Assembly (NCBI GenBank): GCA_003265435.1
Contig: NOXC01000014.1
Coordinates: forward strand, 1-64,000
Length of the DNA: 64,000 nt
Source: Cellvibrionaceae bacterium AOL6
GTDB taxonomy: Bacteria; Pseudomonadota; Gammaproteobacteria; Pseudomonadales; Cellvibrionaceae
Reading direction: 5' to 3'
Shown piece by piece: positions 16,533 to 25,986 of the stretch (position 1 is its first letter; each line of letters opens with the position of its first letter). The notes beneath the pieces were generated by a model. That model did no database searches. It saw nothing but the letters and a program-made list of their open reading frames with translations, and was not told the origin of the DNA. The translations under genes and the position numbers were made by a program.

Positions 16533-17210
16533 TCAGTCATGGTACATTTCTATGAAGTGCATTTTCATCGTATACGCCGCAGTAGCAATATCGTTTTCAG
16601 TCAGCGATGTTTCTAGGATGCCTGAAATCCAAAACGGATCGTAGAGTGCTTCCAGCGTAAAGCCGCTTTCAGAGGTGACCAGAATAATCTGATTGGGTGG
16701 CGGAGGTGGTAGATGCAGGCACGCACCAAAAAAAGGTACCAGAAAAAACTGGGTGATGGTTTGTTCGTCGTCAAATTCTAAAGGTACGATAAAACCGGGA
16801 ATGCGCACGGCGCTACCGTTCATCTCCGGGATAATATTGGTCGAGTTTAGCGCCCTTTGATAACGATCTGCTTTTTCATTCCCGTCATTGTTTCGGAGTT
16901 GACTATCTATTTGATCTTGCTCAGAGCCGTCCTCGATCTCAGAGATGTAGCTGGGTGGATTGAGAAGCGCATTGAGGTCCTCTTCGGGCATGAGATCCGT
17001 CCACTCAATGGTCGTGAAGTCTGATGCAGAGAGAACGTTTTCTTCTTTAGGTTCGGAAGCGTTTGGTTTACTTTCTGTAGCGAAATCAGATATCTCGTTG
17101 TGGGCGGGGGCGCGATCCGAAGTCCTTTGCGAGCTTTGTTGTTTGTCGCAGGCGAAGAGCACTGAGGCAAGGAAAAAACTGTACAATAACACGGCATATT
17201 TATTTCGCAT
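16533..17210 (-). CDS. DUF3299 lipoprotein of the zinc locus
   Basis: This 225-residue protein has a lipoprotein signal ending at Cys21 (SVLFACDKQ). An acidic, disordered stretch runs to about residue 120. A DUF3299 domain follows, with RIPGFIVPLEF, then FFLVPFFGACLHLPPPPPNQ, a proline-rich block typical of the family. DUF3299 genes accompany ABC ATPase/FtsX-type permease pairs and ZrgA in zinc loci. It is divergent from the ABC transporter genes and convergent with the zur operon. Role in zinc binding or complex assembly is inferred. Confidence 0.75.
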   Translation of the reverse strand: MRNKYAVLLYSFFLASVLFACDKQQSSQRTSDRAPAHNEISDFATESKPNASEPKEENVLSASDFTTIEWTDLMPEEDLNALLNPPSYISEIEDGSEQDQIDSQLRNNDGNEKADRYQRALNSTNIIPEMNGSAVRIPGFIVPLEFDDEQTITQFFLVPFFGACLHLPPPPPNQIILVTSESGFTLEALYDPFWISGILETSLTENDIATAAYTMKMHFIEMYHD

Positions 17211-17307
17211 TGCGTCTCTCGTCTGATCGGATAGTTTTCTGTGATTCTACACATGCGGACATGGAGCGTCAGCTAATGCGGTTAATTTTTTATTTTGAGA
17301 GCGGTCG

Positions 17308-17997
17308 ATGGCAATAGAGATTACAGGGCTAAAGTTTGGCTATCCGCGTCAGGAAAACGAGCTCGTCCTAAATATTCCGAATTGGGTGCTTGGCGAACGA
17401 GAGGGTGTTTTAATTCATGCCCCATCAGGGGCTGGTAAGTCGACTTTTTTGAATTTGTTGAGTGGCCTACTTGTGGCTCAGCAGGGGGAGGTCCGTGTTT
17501 TGGGTCATAATCTCAGTGAGATGAATGGCTACCAACGCGATCAATTCCGCGCATTGCATATTGGTTACGTTTTTCAACAATTTAACTTAATCCCTTACCT
17601 TAGCGCGATAGATAACATTCTCCTGGCCAACTCCTTTTCTTCAGCGCGTCAATCCAATCCACGACGCAATGAGATACCGCATCTCTTAAATACTTTGAAT
17701 ATCGCTCGGTCCGACTGGCGTAGACCGGCACGCCATCTTAGTGTGGGTCAGCAGCAACGTGTTGCGATCGCTCGAGCGCTGGTAAACAAGCCGCGTTTTC
17801 TGATTGCGGACGAGCCCACTTCGTCGCTGGATGCTGAAAACCGGGATCGATTTATGTCTTTGCTGATGGACATCACGACGACGAACGACATTACATTGGT
17901 CTTCGCAAGTCATGACCTGTCGCTTGCGCCCTATTTCAAACGGGTTGAGTCGCTACTTGATATGCAAACATCGGGAGCGCCGCTGGATGTTTTTTAA
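17308..17997 (+). CDS. ABC transporter ATPase (LolD/MacB-like, Zrg-type)
   Basis: This 229-residue ATPase has Walker A APSGAGKST (38-46), the Q-loop FQQFNL, the signature LSVGQQQR (144-151) and Walker B FLIADEPTSSLD (164-175). It belongs to the LolD/MacB/FtsE group that partners FtsX-type permeases in mechanotransmission rather than classical import. The permease gene overlaps its end by 11 bases. Position next to DUF3299, zur and zrgA points to the ZrgABCDE-like zinc uptake system, not lipoprotein sorting. Confidence 0.85.
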   Translation: MAIEITGLKFGYPRQENELVLNIPNWVLGEREGVLIHAPSGAGKSTFLNLLSGLLVAQQGEVRVLGHNLSEMNGYQRDQFRALHIGYVFQQFNLIPYLSAIDNILLANSFSSARQSNPRRNEIPHLLNTLNIARSDWRRPARHLSVGQQQRVAIARALVNKPRFLIADEPTSSLDAENRDRFMSLLMDITTTNDITLVFASHDLSLAPYFKRVESLLDMQTSGAPLDVF

Positions 17998-19231
17998 GTT
18001 GGCTGTAAAAAGTCTTGGAGATCGCAAAGGGGCGGTGTGTTTATCTATCCTGGTGATGTGCGTAAGTATTGTTGTTTTATTGGGTGTCGGGCACGTGCGG
18101 CACCAGGCAAAAGAAGGCTTTTACAATACCGTCTCAGGTGTGGATCTGATCGTGGGTGCCAGAACAAGCAGTGTGAACATGTTGCTGTACACCGTGTTTC
18201 CTTCGGGTACGCCAACGAACTCGATTCGATGGGAGAGCTACCAAGATTTAGCGAACAGCGAGTACATAGAATGGCTCATCCCGATTTCTTTGGGGGATTC
18301 CCATAAAGGGTATCGTGTTTTAGGCACGACCTCGGCATATTTCGAGCATTTCAGTTATGGTCAACAGCGCCGCTTGTCCTTTGCACAGGGGAAGGGGTTC
18401 GAGCAAATGCTGGATGTGGTTATAGGCTCAGAAATTGCCAAATCGTTGCACTACGAGTTGGGAGACACTTTGGTTCTGGCGCATGGACTGGGTGCAACCA
18501 GCTTCAGCCATCATGATGATCAACCGTTTGTCGTGACCGGTATATTGGCACCCACTGGGACGCCAGTGGATCAAACCCTGTTTGTGCATCTGCACGCTAT
18601 AGAATGGATACACAAAGGGAGTGCTCACAGTCGCGAAGTTGCGGGAAGTGCTCACAACCCCTCGGGGATACTAGGCGCGGATCTGCTGCCAGAGAGCCTG
18701 ACTGCCATGTTTGTTGGCCTCAAGTCAAAGCTGCAGACCTTTCACGTGCAGAGACTTATTAACAATTATAAGGCGGAGCCGCTCTCAGCGGTGTTGCCGG
18801 GAGTGGCATTGTCGGAGCTCTGGCAACTCATGGCTGCACTTGAAAACGCCCTCGTCCTTATTTCCGTCCTGGTTTTGATCTCCGCGTGTTTGGGGGTGAG
18901 TGCGATGTTGCTATCAACGATTCGAGATCGTCACAGAGAGATTCAGCTTCTACGCGCGATGGGCGCGCCGCCACTGTTTCTGTTCGCGTTGATCCAACTG
19001 GAAGCGGCGGTGATTACTTTTGTCAGCGTGGTACTGGCGGTAGTAATACTGATGGTCTCACTCATAGGGCTGCATGACTACGTTCTCGCTAAGGTAGGGA
19101 TGTCGCTTTCGGCAAATATTGTAACGCCGCACAGCATGAGCTTAATTGGTGTGTTGTTCTTGCTGTGTGCCTTGGTTGCGATGATCCCATCACTATGGGG
19201 ATACCTCTTGGCGCGGCGCGGAGCTCACTAA
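17987..19231 (+). CDS. FtsX/MacB-type ABC permease (Zrg-type)
   Basis: This permease of about 414 residues has the MacB/FtsX layout. One N-terminal transmembrane helix (about 20-40) is followed by a large periplasmic domain containing GVDLIVGARTSSVNMLLYTVF and a His-containing stretch (GATSFSHHDDQP). Three C-terminal helices (about 280-410) carry the REIQLLRAMGAPP coupling motif. I chose the ATG at 17987, inside the ATPase gene, because the longer frame from 17912 adds no sensible membrane start. The pair likely moves or energises zinc uptake across the envelope; the ligand is inferred from context. Confidence 0.83.
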   Translation: MFFKLAVKSLGDRKGAVCLSILVMCVSIVVLLGVGHVRHQAKEGFYNTVSGVDLIVGARTSSVNMLLYTVFPSGTPTNSIRWESYQDLANSEYIEWLIPISLGDSHKGYRVLGTTSAYFEHFSYGQQRRLSFAQGKGFEQMLDVVIGSEIAKSLHYELGDTLVLAHGLGATSFSHHDDQPFVVTGILAPTGTPVDQTLFVHLHAIEWIHKGSAHSREVAGSAHNPSGILGADLLPESLTAMFVGLKSKLQTFHVQRLINNYKAEPLSAVLPGVALSELWQLMAALENALVLISVLVLISACLGVSAMLLSTIRDRHREIQLLRAMGAPPLFLFALIQLEAAVITFVSVVLAVVILMVSLIGLHDYVLAKVGMSLSANIVTPHSMSLIGVLFLLCALVAMIPSLWGYLLARRGAH

Positions 19232-19260
19232 GCGCGGGCAATCTTGAGTAGGATAATAGA

Positions 19261-19283
19261 CGACAACGTTGTCGATCCTTTTT
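19261..19283 (+). terminator. Possible terminator after the ABC permease gene
   Basis: The perfect palindrome CGACAACGTTGTCG is followed by ATCC and six T. It can fold into a five-base-pair stem with an ACGT loop, weak but correctly placed about 30 bases after the permease stop. Confidence 0.45.
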
Positions 19284-19309
19284 TGCTGCGCCTGAAAGTG
19301 AAATCCCCT

Positions 19310-19322
19310 TTGGTCATACCAA
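19310..19322. promoter_or_regulatory. Operator-like palindrome, distal site of pectate lyase 2
   Basis: TTGGT-CAT-ACCAA is a perfect inverted repeat apart from its centre, identical to the kdgK/uxaC site at 9836-9848. It lies 437 bases from the lyase start. Confidence 0.6.
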
Positions 19323-19490
19323 ATCAATACGCGACAAACCGTGTCGTCTATCCCCTTAAGCTGTCATTTATGCGCAAAAAACCGCTTTTTTATTCGGTTT
19401 TATGTATGTGTTCTGCATCACCTTATAAGAACTAATTGTAGGAAATCACTTTACAATGGTTGCCAGTTATAATTAGACTGCAAGACCAGA

Positions 19491-19503
19491 TTGGTTATGC
19501 CAA
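19491..19503. promoter_or_regulatory. Operator-like palindrome, proximal site of pectate lyase 2
   Basis: TTGGT-TAT-GCCAA is a one-mismatch form of the shared palindrome. It begins 18 bases after a TATAAT box (19468-19473), so it would overlap the first transcribed bases. Confidence 0.55.
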
Positions 19504-19746
19504 AAATAATAACAAGGTATACCGGTTTGGGGATTTGCCTGACAGCATGCCTTCTGCTCAGGTCTGGACACATTGAGTTGCAGTCCCAACTCAATCTTTT
19601 CAAAAGGATGGTGTGAGCTTTGCACTCGAGACGAATGGGTCTTTGAGTAGAGCAGCTCACGTTCTGCAAATGACGTGTAGTCATTTGGCGGTTAAGCAGT
19701 ACGTCAATACGCAGTAGATTACATAATAATAAGTTCGGAATTGACT

Positions 19747-22700
19747 ATGAAATTGTTCAAACGTATTCCTGTTCGCACGACGTTGGCGGCAGCTGTAGGC
19801 GCGATGACGGCCTCGACTGCACTCGCTGATGCCGACGGATTCGCTACACTCAACGGTGGTACTACTGGTGGTGCTGGTGGTCAGGTGGTGTACGCCACGA
19901 CCGGTACCGAAATTCATGAAGCGCTCTGTAATCGCGCTGACAACGATACCCCCATCATTATTCATGTCGAAGGTGTGATCAATCACGGCAACACCAGCAA
20001 GGTGTCCGGTAGCTGTAACACCGCGGCAGACAAAATTGAAATCAAAGACGTAAGTAATATTTCCATCATCGGCGTGGGCGGTGGTGCCCTGTTTGATGAG
20101 CTCGGTATTCACTTGCGCAACGCCTCCAACGTTATTCTGCAAAACCTCCACGTTCGAAACGTGAAGAAGTCGGGTTCTCCTACCTCCAACGGTGGTGACG
20201 CCATTGGTATGGAAAGCGACGTGTTTAACGTGTGGGCGGATCACCTGACTCTTGAAGCTCAGGGTGGCGAAAGCGACGGCTACGATGCGCTTTTCGATAT
20301 GAAAGCCAATACGAAGTACGTGACACTGTCCTACAGTATTCTGCGCAATTCAGGCCGCGGTGGCTTGGTGGGTTCCAGTGATAGCGATGACAGCAACGGT
20401 CCTGTGACCTTTCACCACAACTACTACGAGAACATTGATTCCCGTATTCCTCTGTTGCGTCACGCGACTGCACACGCGTACAACAACTACTACAACGGCA
20501 TTAACAAGTCTGGCATGAACCCGCGTATTGGCGGTGAAATGAAGGCCGAGCACAACTATTTCGAAAATGCCAAAGACCCCATTGGTACTTTTTACACCAA
20601 TGATATGGGGTATTGGGATGTCAGCGGCAACATCTTCACCGAGTCCGTGACTTGGACTTCTGAAGGTGATGACAACCATCCCGCGGGCCCCAATGTGACG
20701 TCAACGACATCCATCAGTATTCCTTACGGATACACCTTGGATGATGCGAGTTGTGTCAAAAACATCGTGTTGACGACTGCCGGCGCCAATAATGGCAACC
20801 TCGAATCGGATGGCTCGTGTAATGTAGGGCCTACACCTACGCCAACTCCTGCTCCGACTCCGGCTCCGGCTCCAACACCCGTTCCGACCCCAACACCGGG
20901 CCCCACTCCTGCGCCTACACCTGCCCCAACCCCCACTCCTGGTGGCGATTTGGGCACAAACTACTCCATTGGTGCGGGTTCAGATGGCAGCAGCAAGGCC
21001 TCCGGCACGAGCTACGGCAACGTGCGAGACGGTGATATCAATAGTTACTGGGCGCCGAGCAGCAGTTCTGGTCGCATTTCAGTGAAATGGGGCGCGGACG
21101 CGACGATCAACACTGTCGTCATCAAAGAAGCACCGGGCTATGAAGGCAATATCGGTAGCTGGGAAGTCGTGAACAACGACAATGGCAGCGTACTGGCCTC
21201 TGGCAGCGGTGCGGGGACGATTTCGTTTGATGAAACGACACTGAGCAAGGTGAACTTCGAAATCCTGAGCTCCAGTGGCACGCCGACAGTAGCGGAGTTC
21301 GAAACCTATCTGGCCACGGGCAGTGTGACGCCTACGCCTACCCCGACTCCTACACCGGCGCCTACGCCAACTTCCGAGCCAGGCAATCCATCCATCAGCC
21401 TCTACAGTTCGGTTGTGGGTTCCGATGTCTCGCTGAGCTGGTCGCTGACCGACATCAACCCTGCGAATCAGGAAGTGTATCGTGATACGGACAGTGATCC
21501 GAGCGGGCGCGTACGTATCGCGACTTCCGTCCCGGGCAACAGTTTCACGGACCTGTCTGTGGCAGATGGCACGTACTACTACTGGTTGAAAGTCACGGAT
21601 ACAGACTCTGTTATCCACAACTCCGTAGCGGTAGCTGCCAACGTGCAAACTTACCAGACCGAAACCGTGCTGTTTGAAGAGAATCAGTCTGGCTATTGCT
21701 CGGTTGAAGGTGAAGTCGAAAGTGAGCACTCCGGCTATAGCGGTAGTGGCTACGCGAACACCGCCAATGAGAGTGGTGCCGGTGTGAACTATGCGGTCAG
21801 TGTTCCGGTTGCGGGCCAATACACCTTGTCAGCTCGCTATGCGAATGGCGCCAGCGCGCGTCCTGGCAATGTCATCGTGAACTACGGCAATGCGGGTAGC
21901 TTCGCCTTTGACGGCACGGGTGCTTGGGCAAGTTACGCTGACAGTGCCCAAATCACTGTTGATCTGGTTGCAGGGAATAACCTGATTCGCCTTGAGGCGA
22001 CAGGTGGAAGTGGCCTGCCTAACATCGATCGCTTGAGTGTCACTGGCGTGTCTCCGGGTGCGGGCGATTGCTCCGGTCAGCCTGGTGATGGTGGCGATTC
22101 CAGCTCCAGCTCTTCCAGTGGCTCAACAAGTGGCACCACGACCTCTTCCAGCAGCTCCAGTTCTGGCGGCACAACCAGTTCGAGCAGCTCAAGCTCTGGT
22201 GGTACGACTTCGTCTTCTAGCAGCTCTTCGGGTGGCACAACATCCAGCAGTTCTTCGTCCTCGAGCTCCGGTGGCTTTGTTGATGCGAGCTGTGAGCAGT
22301 TGGTGAACGATCCTAACGTCAACTGGCGCGAGTCTTCGAACTTCCAGACTGACCAGGAAATTGTGGCCTGTCTTAAGAGTACGCTCGGTACGGCAGTGGG
22401 CTTCGGTGAAAATGCTACAGGTGGCTTCGACCCCAACGGCAACAGCAACCTGGTGGTGATCACCAATGATCAGCCTGAAGACCAGATCCTCGCGGCGATC
22501 TCTTCTGATGCGCACAACTGGATCGTGTTTGACAAAGACGACTTCCGTAATGGCTACGATTTGATGATGTACCGTCCATATTGTAGCGATTCCAGCCTGC
22601 AGTCAGCCCTGGGTGCCGACGAGGCGACCTGTCGCGACCCGTATGCATGGTGTGCCGATAACGGTGTGTCCAGCTCAAGTTGTTTGGAGACCTTCTTCAA

Positions 22701-23670
22701 TGACGAGCTGGATAACGGTGACCTGCCAATCCGCAACTACATGATTCATAGCAACACGACGATTGACGGCCGTGGATCCAATGCCACCTTCTTGTTCAAC
22801 GGCTTCAAGATTGGCGCAGACAGTGGCGGTGCTTCAACGCATCAGTCTGAAAATGTGATCATCACGAACAACCGCTTCATTGGTGTGGGCCATACAGAAG
22901 ACCATGGTCTTGATCCGGACATGATCCGTTCCACGGGCGAGTCTCACGATATCTGGATTCACCAGAACACCTTTGATACCACCGGTGATTCGGCCTTCGA
23001 TGTGAAGGTGGGTGCATACGACATCACAGTCTCGTTCAACAAGTTGATCAACGTGAAACGTGCCGCGCTGCATGGGTCGAGCGACAGCCGCACGATCAAT
23101 TCGCAGATCACGACCACGATTCACAACAACCTGTTTGTGACGACAGACGATGTGTTTGGCGACAGCTCTTACAACACGCTGCGTCGTGTGCCTCTGATGC
23201 GCCGTGGTCAGTCACACATGTTCAACAACGTGTTCTATGGCTACCGTAAAGACATCCTGAGTGTTCGGGTCGGTGGTCGCATTGCTTTCGAAGACAGCAT
23301 GGTTCTGAACCTCGAAAACAACAGTAAGGGCGACGATATGGACTACTGGGTAGAAGGTTTGCTGCGTGACTTCCGCGAGGGCGGCCTGGAAATCTCCGGT
23401 ACGTATGTCTGGTTCTCTACGCCGGAATGTCGTCTCTACGGTACGCCAGGGGATCTGACGGCTTCTCATGGCAGCACGCCGGACATGTTTGGCACCTACA
23501 ACAGTGCATCGAAAAACACCATCAATGCCAATCGCTTCATGGCCGGTCAGGATCTTGCTGACTACGTGATGGCGACAGCAGGTAAGGGTGGCATGGTGCC
23601 CTATAACTCCGCTTACTCTGAAGGTCAAAACGCGGTGATTGCTGCGGCGCCCTCAAGCTGCCAGCCGTAA
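19747..23670 (+). CDS. Large secreted double-headed PL1 pectate lyase with CBM
   Basis: This 1307-residue exported pectate lyase has an N-terminal signal peptide (about 1-28) rather than a lipobox. Domains in order: PL1 lyase (about 30-360) with DALFDMK (Asp184) and SRIPLLR (catalytic Arg233); PT linker; discoidin-like beta-sandwich (about 402-525); PT linker; a fibronectin-III-like domain (about 545-640); a CBM35/CBM6-like module (about 645-770); a poly-Ser/Gly linker; and a second PL1 domain (about 840-1307) with DSAFDVK and RRVPLMRR. I use ATG 19747 in place of TTG 19741. It is a longer paralogue of the 101-3562 lyase, almost identical in the first PL1 domain. Carbohydrate target of the CBM is not determined. 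Confidence 0.93.
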   Translation: MKLFKRIPVRTTLAAAVGAMTASTALADADGFATLNGGTTGGAGGQVVYATTGTEIHEALCNRADNDTPIIIHVEGVINHGNTSKVSGSCNTAADKIEIKDVSNISIIGVGGGALFDELGIHLRNASNVILQNLHVRNVKKSGSPTSNGGDAIGMESDVFNVWADHLTLEAQGGESDGYDALFDMKANTKYVTLSYSILRNSGRGGLVGSSDSDDSNGPVTFHHNYYENIDSRIPLLRHATAHAYNNYYNGINKSGMNPRIGGEMKAEHNYFENAKDPIGTFYTNDMGYWDVSGNIFTESVTWTSEGDDNHPAGPNVTSTTSISIPYGYTLDDASCVKNIVLTTAGANNGNLESDGSCNVGPTPTPTPAPTPAPAPTPVPTPTPGPTPAPTPAPTPTPGGDLGTNYSIGAGSDGSSKASGTSYGNVRDGDINSYWAPSSSSGRISVKWGADATINTVVIKEAPGYEGNIGSWEVVNNDNGSVLASGSGAGTISFDETTLSKVNFEILSSSGTPTVAEFETYLATGSVTPTPTPTPTPAPTPTSEPGNPSISLYSSVVGSDVSLSWSLTDINPANQEVYRDTDSDPSGRVRIATSVPGNSFTDLSVADGTYYYWLKVTDTDSVIHNSVAVAANVQTYQTETVLFEENQSGYCSVEGEVESEHSGYSGSGYANTANESGAGVNYAVSVPVAGQYTLSARYANGASARPGNVIVNYGNAGSFAFDGTGAWASYADSAQITVDLVAGNNLIRLEATGGSGLPNIDRLSVTGVSPGAGDCSGQPGDGGDSSSSSSSGSTSGTTTSSSSSSSGGTTSSSSSSSGGTTSSSSSSSGGTTSSSSSSSSSGGFVDASCEQLVNDPNVNWRESSNFQTDQEIVACLKSTLGTAVGFGENATGGFDPNGNSNLVVITNDQPEDQILAAISSDAHNWIVFDKDDFRNGYDLMMYRPYCSDSSLQSALGADEATCRDPYAWCADNGVSSSSCLETFFNDELDNGDLPIRNYMIHSNTTIDGRGSNATFLFNGFKIGADSGGASTHQSENVIITNNRFIGVGHTEDHGLDPDMIRSTGESHDIWIHQNTFDTTGDSAFDVKVGAYDITVSFNKLINVKRAALHGSSDSRTINSQITTTIHNNLFVTTDDVFGDSSYNTLRRVPLMRRGQSHMFNNVFYGYRKDILSVRVGGRIAFEDSMVLNLENNSKGDDMDYWVEGLLRDFREGGLEISGTYVWFSTPECRLYGTPGDLTASHGSTPDMFGTYNSASKNTINANRFMAGQDLADYVMATAGKGGMVPYNSAYSEGQNAVIAAAPSSCQP
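22096..22272 (+). repeat. Poly-serine/glycine linker repeat
   Basis: About 60 codons encode runs of serine broken by GGTT units, between the CBM-like module and the second PL1 domain. Long serine linkers are characteristic of secreted enzymes of Saccharophagus, Teredinibacter and Cellvibrio. PT-type linkers of the same gene are at 20830-20943 and 21328-21380. Confidence 0.85.
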
Positions 23671-23692
23671 TTGCTATTGAGTGACCTGAGTC

Positions 23693-23718
23693 GCGCGCCA
23701 TAAGGCGCGCGCATTTTT
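23693..23718 (+). terminator. Terminator of pectate lyase 2
   Basis: GCGCGCC (23693-23699) pairs with GGCGCGC (23704-23710) over an ATAA loop, 22 bases after the stop codon, and is followed closely by five T. Confidence 0.75.
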
Positions 23719-23775
23719 CATCCCTTCGGTGCCTTCGTTGCCCACCTCAGCAACTTGGCATCGCTTCGCTTGAAG

Positions 23776-23803
23776 GCCGGAATGTTTCATTCCGGCTTTT
23801 TTT
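23776..23803 (+). terminator. Second strong terminator
   Basis: A perfect 9-bp stem (GCCGGAATG with CATTCCGGC) and a TTT loop are followed by seven T. It backs up the hairpin 80 bases before it. Confidence 0.85.
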
Positions 23804-23836
23804 ATGGTCTGACAAGCGCTTTGTCTTTACTTTAAA

Positions 23837-23849
23837 TTGGCTCGACCAA
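23837..23849. promoter_or_regulatory. Operator-like palindrome, esterase operon
   Basis: TTGGC-TCG-ACCAA differs at one base from the perfect palindrome. It lies 129 bases upstream of the acetylesterase start. Confidence 0.55.
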
Positions 23850-23977
23850 AATTGGGCGCTGTGTTAGCGTATGCAGTCTTGGAATTGACCCGGGACGTGT
23901 GCGTTCCCTGTACTTGCAGCTCTCCCTTCCCCGGCTTTCCTGCTTCAAAATAATCAATAATTAAGGGGTGATTGCCC

Positions 23978-24762
23978 ATGTCTTTATTTCGTCGCTTTTC
24001 CACTTTGCTCGCCGCGTCCTCATTGCTGATCGCTTCGTTGACTCATGCTCAGGAAGCCTCTCCTCCGCGTATTTTCATGGCGGGTGATTCTACAATGGCG
24101 ATTAAGCACCTTAAGGATTATCCGGAAACGGGGTGGGGGTGCCTTTTGCCGTGTTTTTTGACGATACGATCGTCGTGCAAAATTATGCGAAGAATGGCCG
24201 CAGCACTCGTACCTTCAAAGAGGAAGGACTTTGGGATTTGATTGAAACTCAGCTGCGCCCCGGGGATGTGGTCTTTATCCAGTTTGGTCACAACGATGAA
24301 TCTGAAAAAAAAGTGGATCGATACACCACGCCTGCTGAATACAAAGCGAACCTGACGCAGATGATTACGGTGACCCGTGCAAAAGGCGCAGATCCCATTT
24401 TGTTAAGCCCCATTGTTCGCCGTCATTTCAAAGAGGATGGCACGCTAAAACAAACGCACCCCTACGCCGAACTGGTGCGAGAAGTGGCCGCGGAAACAGG
24501 CGTAACCTTTATCGATGCAGAACGCATTACAAAGACGTATTTCGAGGGATTGGGCGACCGGGATTCCGCGCTTCGCTTTATGCACATCGAGCCGAACCTG
24601 CACCCGAATTATCCGAATGGGATTCGTGATAACACCCATACCAACGCGCTTGGCGCGCGAGAAGTGGCGCAATTGATGTTGCGGGCATTAAAAGAAATGG
24701 ATCACCCACTGGTTGCGCATCTTCGCCCGGTGGACCCCAAGCATTTGAAAGAGCACTACTGA
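23978..24762 (+). pseudogene. Rhamnogalacturonan acetylesterase (CE12, GDSL), frameshifted
   Basis: Two overlapping frames together make one CE12-type SGNH esterase of about 261 residues, which removes acetyl groups from rhamnogalacturonan. The first (23978 to about 24139) has a signal peptide and the catalytic-serine block FMAGDSTMA, reaching PETGWG. The second (from about 24133 to 24762) continues with VPFAVFFDD and NYAKNGRSTRTF, the FIQFGHND block and the catalytic DNTHTN near the C-terminus. The break falls in a run of five G (24135-24139); one extra G would join GWG to VPF. All catalytic blocks are present, so this is either a recent inactivating deletion, a slippage site or a sequencing error. 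An AAGGGG ribosome-binding site precedes ATG 23978, and the pectinesterase follows by 15 bases. Confidence 0.88.
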
Positions 24763-24777
24763 TCGGGGAAAAGAGGA

Positions 24778-25908
24778 ATGAAACAGCCGCAATTGACTAC
24801 AGCTTTGTTTCAGCGAGCGCTCTTTGCGTTGTCGCTGTGTGCCTTGTTCGCCTGCAGTAGCTCGCCGCATGACACAGATCTTCGCCAAACGGTGTATGTT
24901 GGCAACGCGTCGTGCTCGGGCTCGCCGTGTTTCGAGAGTATTCAGGCTGCGCTGGACAGCGCAGCGTCGGACGATGGGCTCCTCGTAATAAAGCTGGAAG
25001 AGGGGACGTACTATGAAAAAGTGAATTTAACACGTGATGATGTAGTGATTGAGGGCGTGGGAGCGTCGAAATCTGTATTGGAGTTCGATGCCTACAACGC
25101 GATCGCTAAACACTATCATCCGAGTGGATCGGGTACCTCAGGTTCGGCGACGCTGACGATTACCGGTTCGGACATTGCGTTACGTCATTTGACGATAAAA
25201 AACAGTTTCGACTTTCTTGCTTCCGATGCGCTTCCCAAGGGGCATCCGGAAAAAGTGCGAGGCACTCAGGCGGTGGCGCTGTTGATCGATTACGGCGCGG
25301 ATCGCGTGGAGCTGGACCATGTTCATCTGGAGGGTTACCAAGACACGCTCTATGCGAAAGCGGGGCGCAGTTGGGTGCATGACAGTACGATCAGTGGCAA
25401 CGTCGATTTTATTTTTGGTGCGGGTGCGCTCTTGATCGAAAATAGCGACATTATTGCGCGTCGCCGTGCAGGGCAGGGTGCGTCATCCGGCCTCTGGGGC
25501 TATCTTACAGCGCCCTCGACCAACATTGCCCAGCCTTACGGGATTGTGATCGCTCATTCTCGTTTAGTGCGTGAGGCAGAGGTGCCCGATCACAGTTATA
25601 CCTTAGGTCGCCCCTGGCATCCCACCACTACCTTTGACGATGGTCGCTATGCCGACCCGAATGCAATCGGGCAAGCATTAATTATGGATTCCTACATTGA
25701 TGCGCATATTCACCCGGATCGCTGGTCTAGCATGAACGGCACGGCACGAGATGGCTCAAAGTCACGCGTATTTACGCCGGAGGAATCTCGGTTTGTCGAG
25801 GCGCGCAATCATGGGCCGGGTGCGCTGAGTGAGACGGCGACCGAATGGCAGAAGGTGAACCTGGAAGCGATTCGGAAGATCATGTTCGGCGATTGGCAGC
25901 CGAAGTAA
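24778..25908 (+). CDS. Pectinesterase (CE8) lipoprotein
   Basis: This 376-residue pectin methylesterase removes methyl groups from homogalacturonan, making it accessible to pectate lyases. A lipobox at Cys26 (ALFACSSS) indicates outer-membrane anchoring. The CE8 motifs are all visible: GTQAVALL (Gln164), GYQDTLY (Gln188, Asp189), GNVDFIFG (nucleophile Asp210) and LGRPWHP (Arg278, Trp280). It is cotranscribed with the broken acetylesterase, consistent with joint de-esterification. Length and motif order are normal, so it should be active. Confidence 0.94.
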   Translation: MKQPQLTTALFQRALFALSLCALFACSSSPHDTDLRQTVYVGNASCSGSPCFESIQAALDSAASDDGLLVIKLEEGTYYEKVNLTRDDVVIEGVGASKSVLEFDAYNAIAKHYHPSGSGTSGSATLTITGSDIALRHLTIKNSFDFLASDALPKGHPEKVRGTQAVALLIDYGADRVELDHVHLEGYQDTLYAKAGRSWVHDSTISGNVDFIFGAGALLIENSDIIARRRAGQGASSGLWGYLTAPSTNIAQPYGIVIAHSRLVREAEVPDHSYTLGRPWHPTTTFDDGRYADPNAIGQALIMDSYIDAHIHPDRWSSMNGTARDGSKSRVFTPEESRFVEARNHGPGALSETATEWQKVNLEAIRKIMFGDWQPK

Positions 25909-25917
25909 GGAGAGAAG

Positions 25918-25942
25918 GGCGAGGCTGTGAAAGTGCCTCGCC
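25918..25942. terminator. Hairpin between convergent pectinesterase and fbp genes
   Basis: GGCGAGGC (25918-25925) pairs with GCCTCGCC (25935-25942) over a nine-base loop. The plus strand lacks a T-run directly after it; on the minus strand fbp would meet a run of seven T at 25959-25953, just before the hairpin. Confidence 0.5.
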
Positions 25943-25986
25943 GACCTTGAATAAAAAAAGAGGAAGTCCCTTTCCCCCTATGGCAA

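Larger units (their letters stand above)
19232..19746. other. Long control region upstream of the second pectate lyase
   Basis: This 515-base region holds a self-complementary CGACAACGTTGTCG (19261-19274) followed by a T-run, two operator-like palindromes (19310-19322 and 19491-19503), a TATAAT (19468-19473) and a 9-bp stem-loop at 19572-19595. A 39-codon frame (19497-19616) spans the stem-loop. No larger gene is visible. Confidence 0.6.
23671..23977. other. Intergenic region between pectate lyase 2 and the esterase genes
   Basis: This 307-base gap contains two consecutive terminator hairpins (23693-23718 and 23776-23803) and an operator-like palindrome (23837-23849) upstream of the esterase operon. 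A weaker match, ATGGT-CTG-ACAAG, is at 23804-23816. No gene is visible. Confidence 0.6.

Noticed and set aside
19741-19746. TTG start for pectate lyase 2
   Set aside because: The ATG six bases downstream gives the normal signal peptide; the TTG adds only two residues.
22096-22272. Serine-codon repeat as a possible mobile or tandem DNA repeat
   Set aside because: It keeps the reading frame and encodes a linker typical of secreted enzymes from this group of bacteria.
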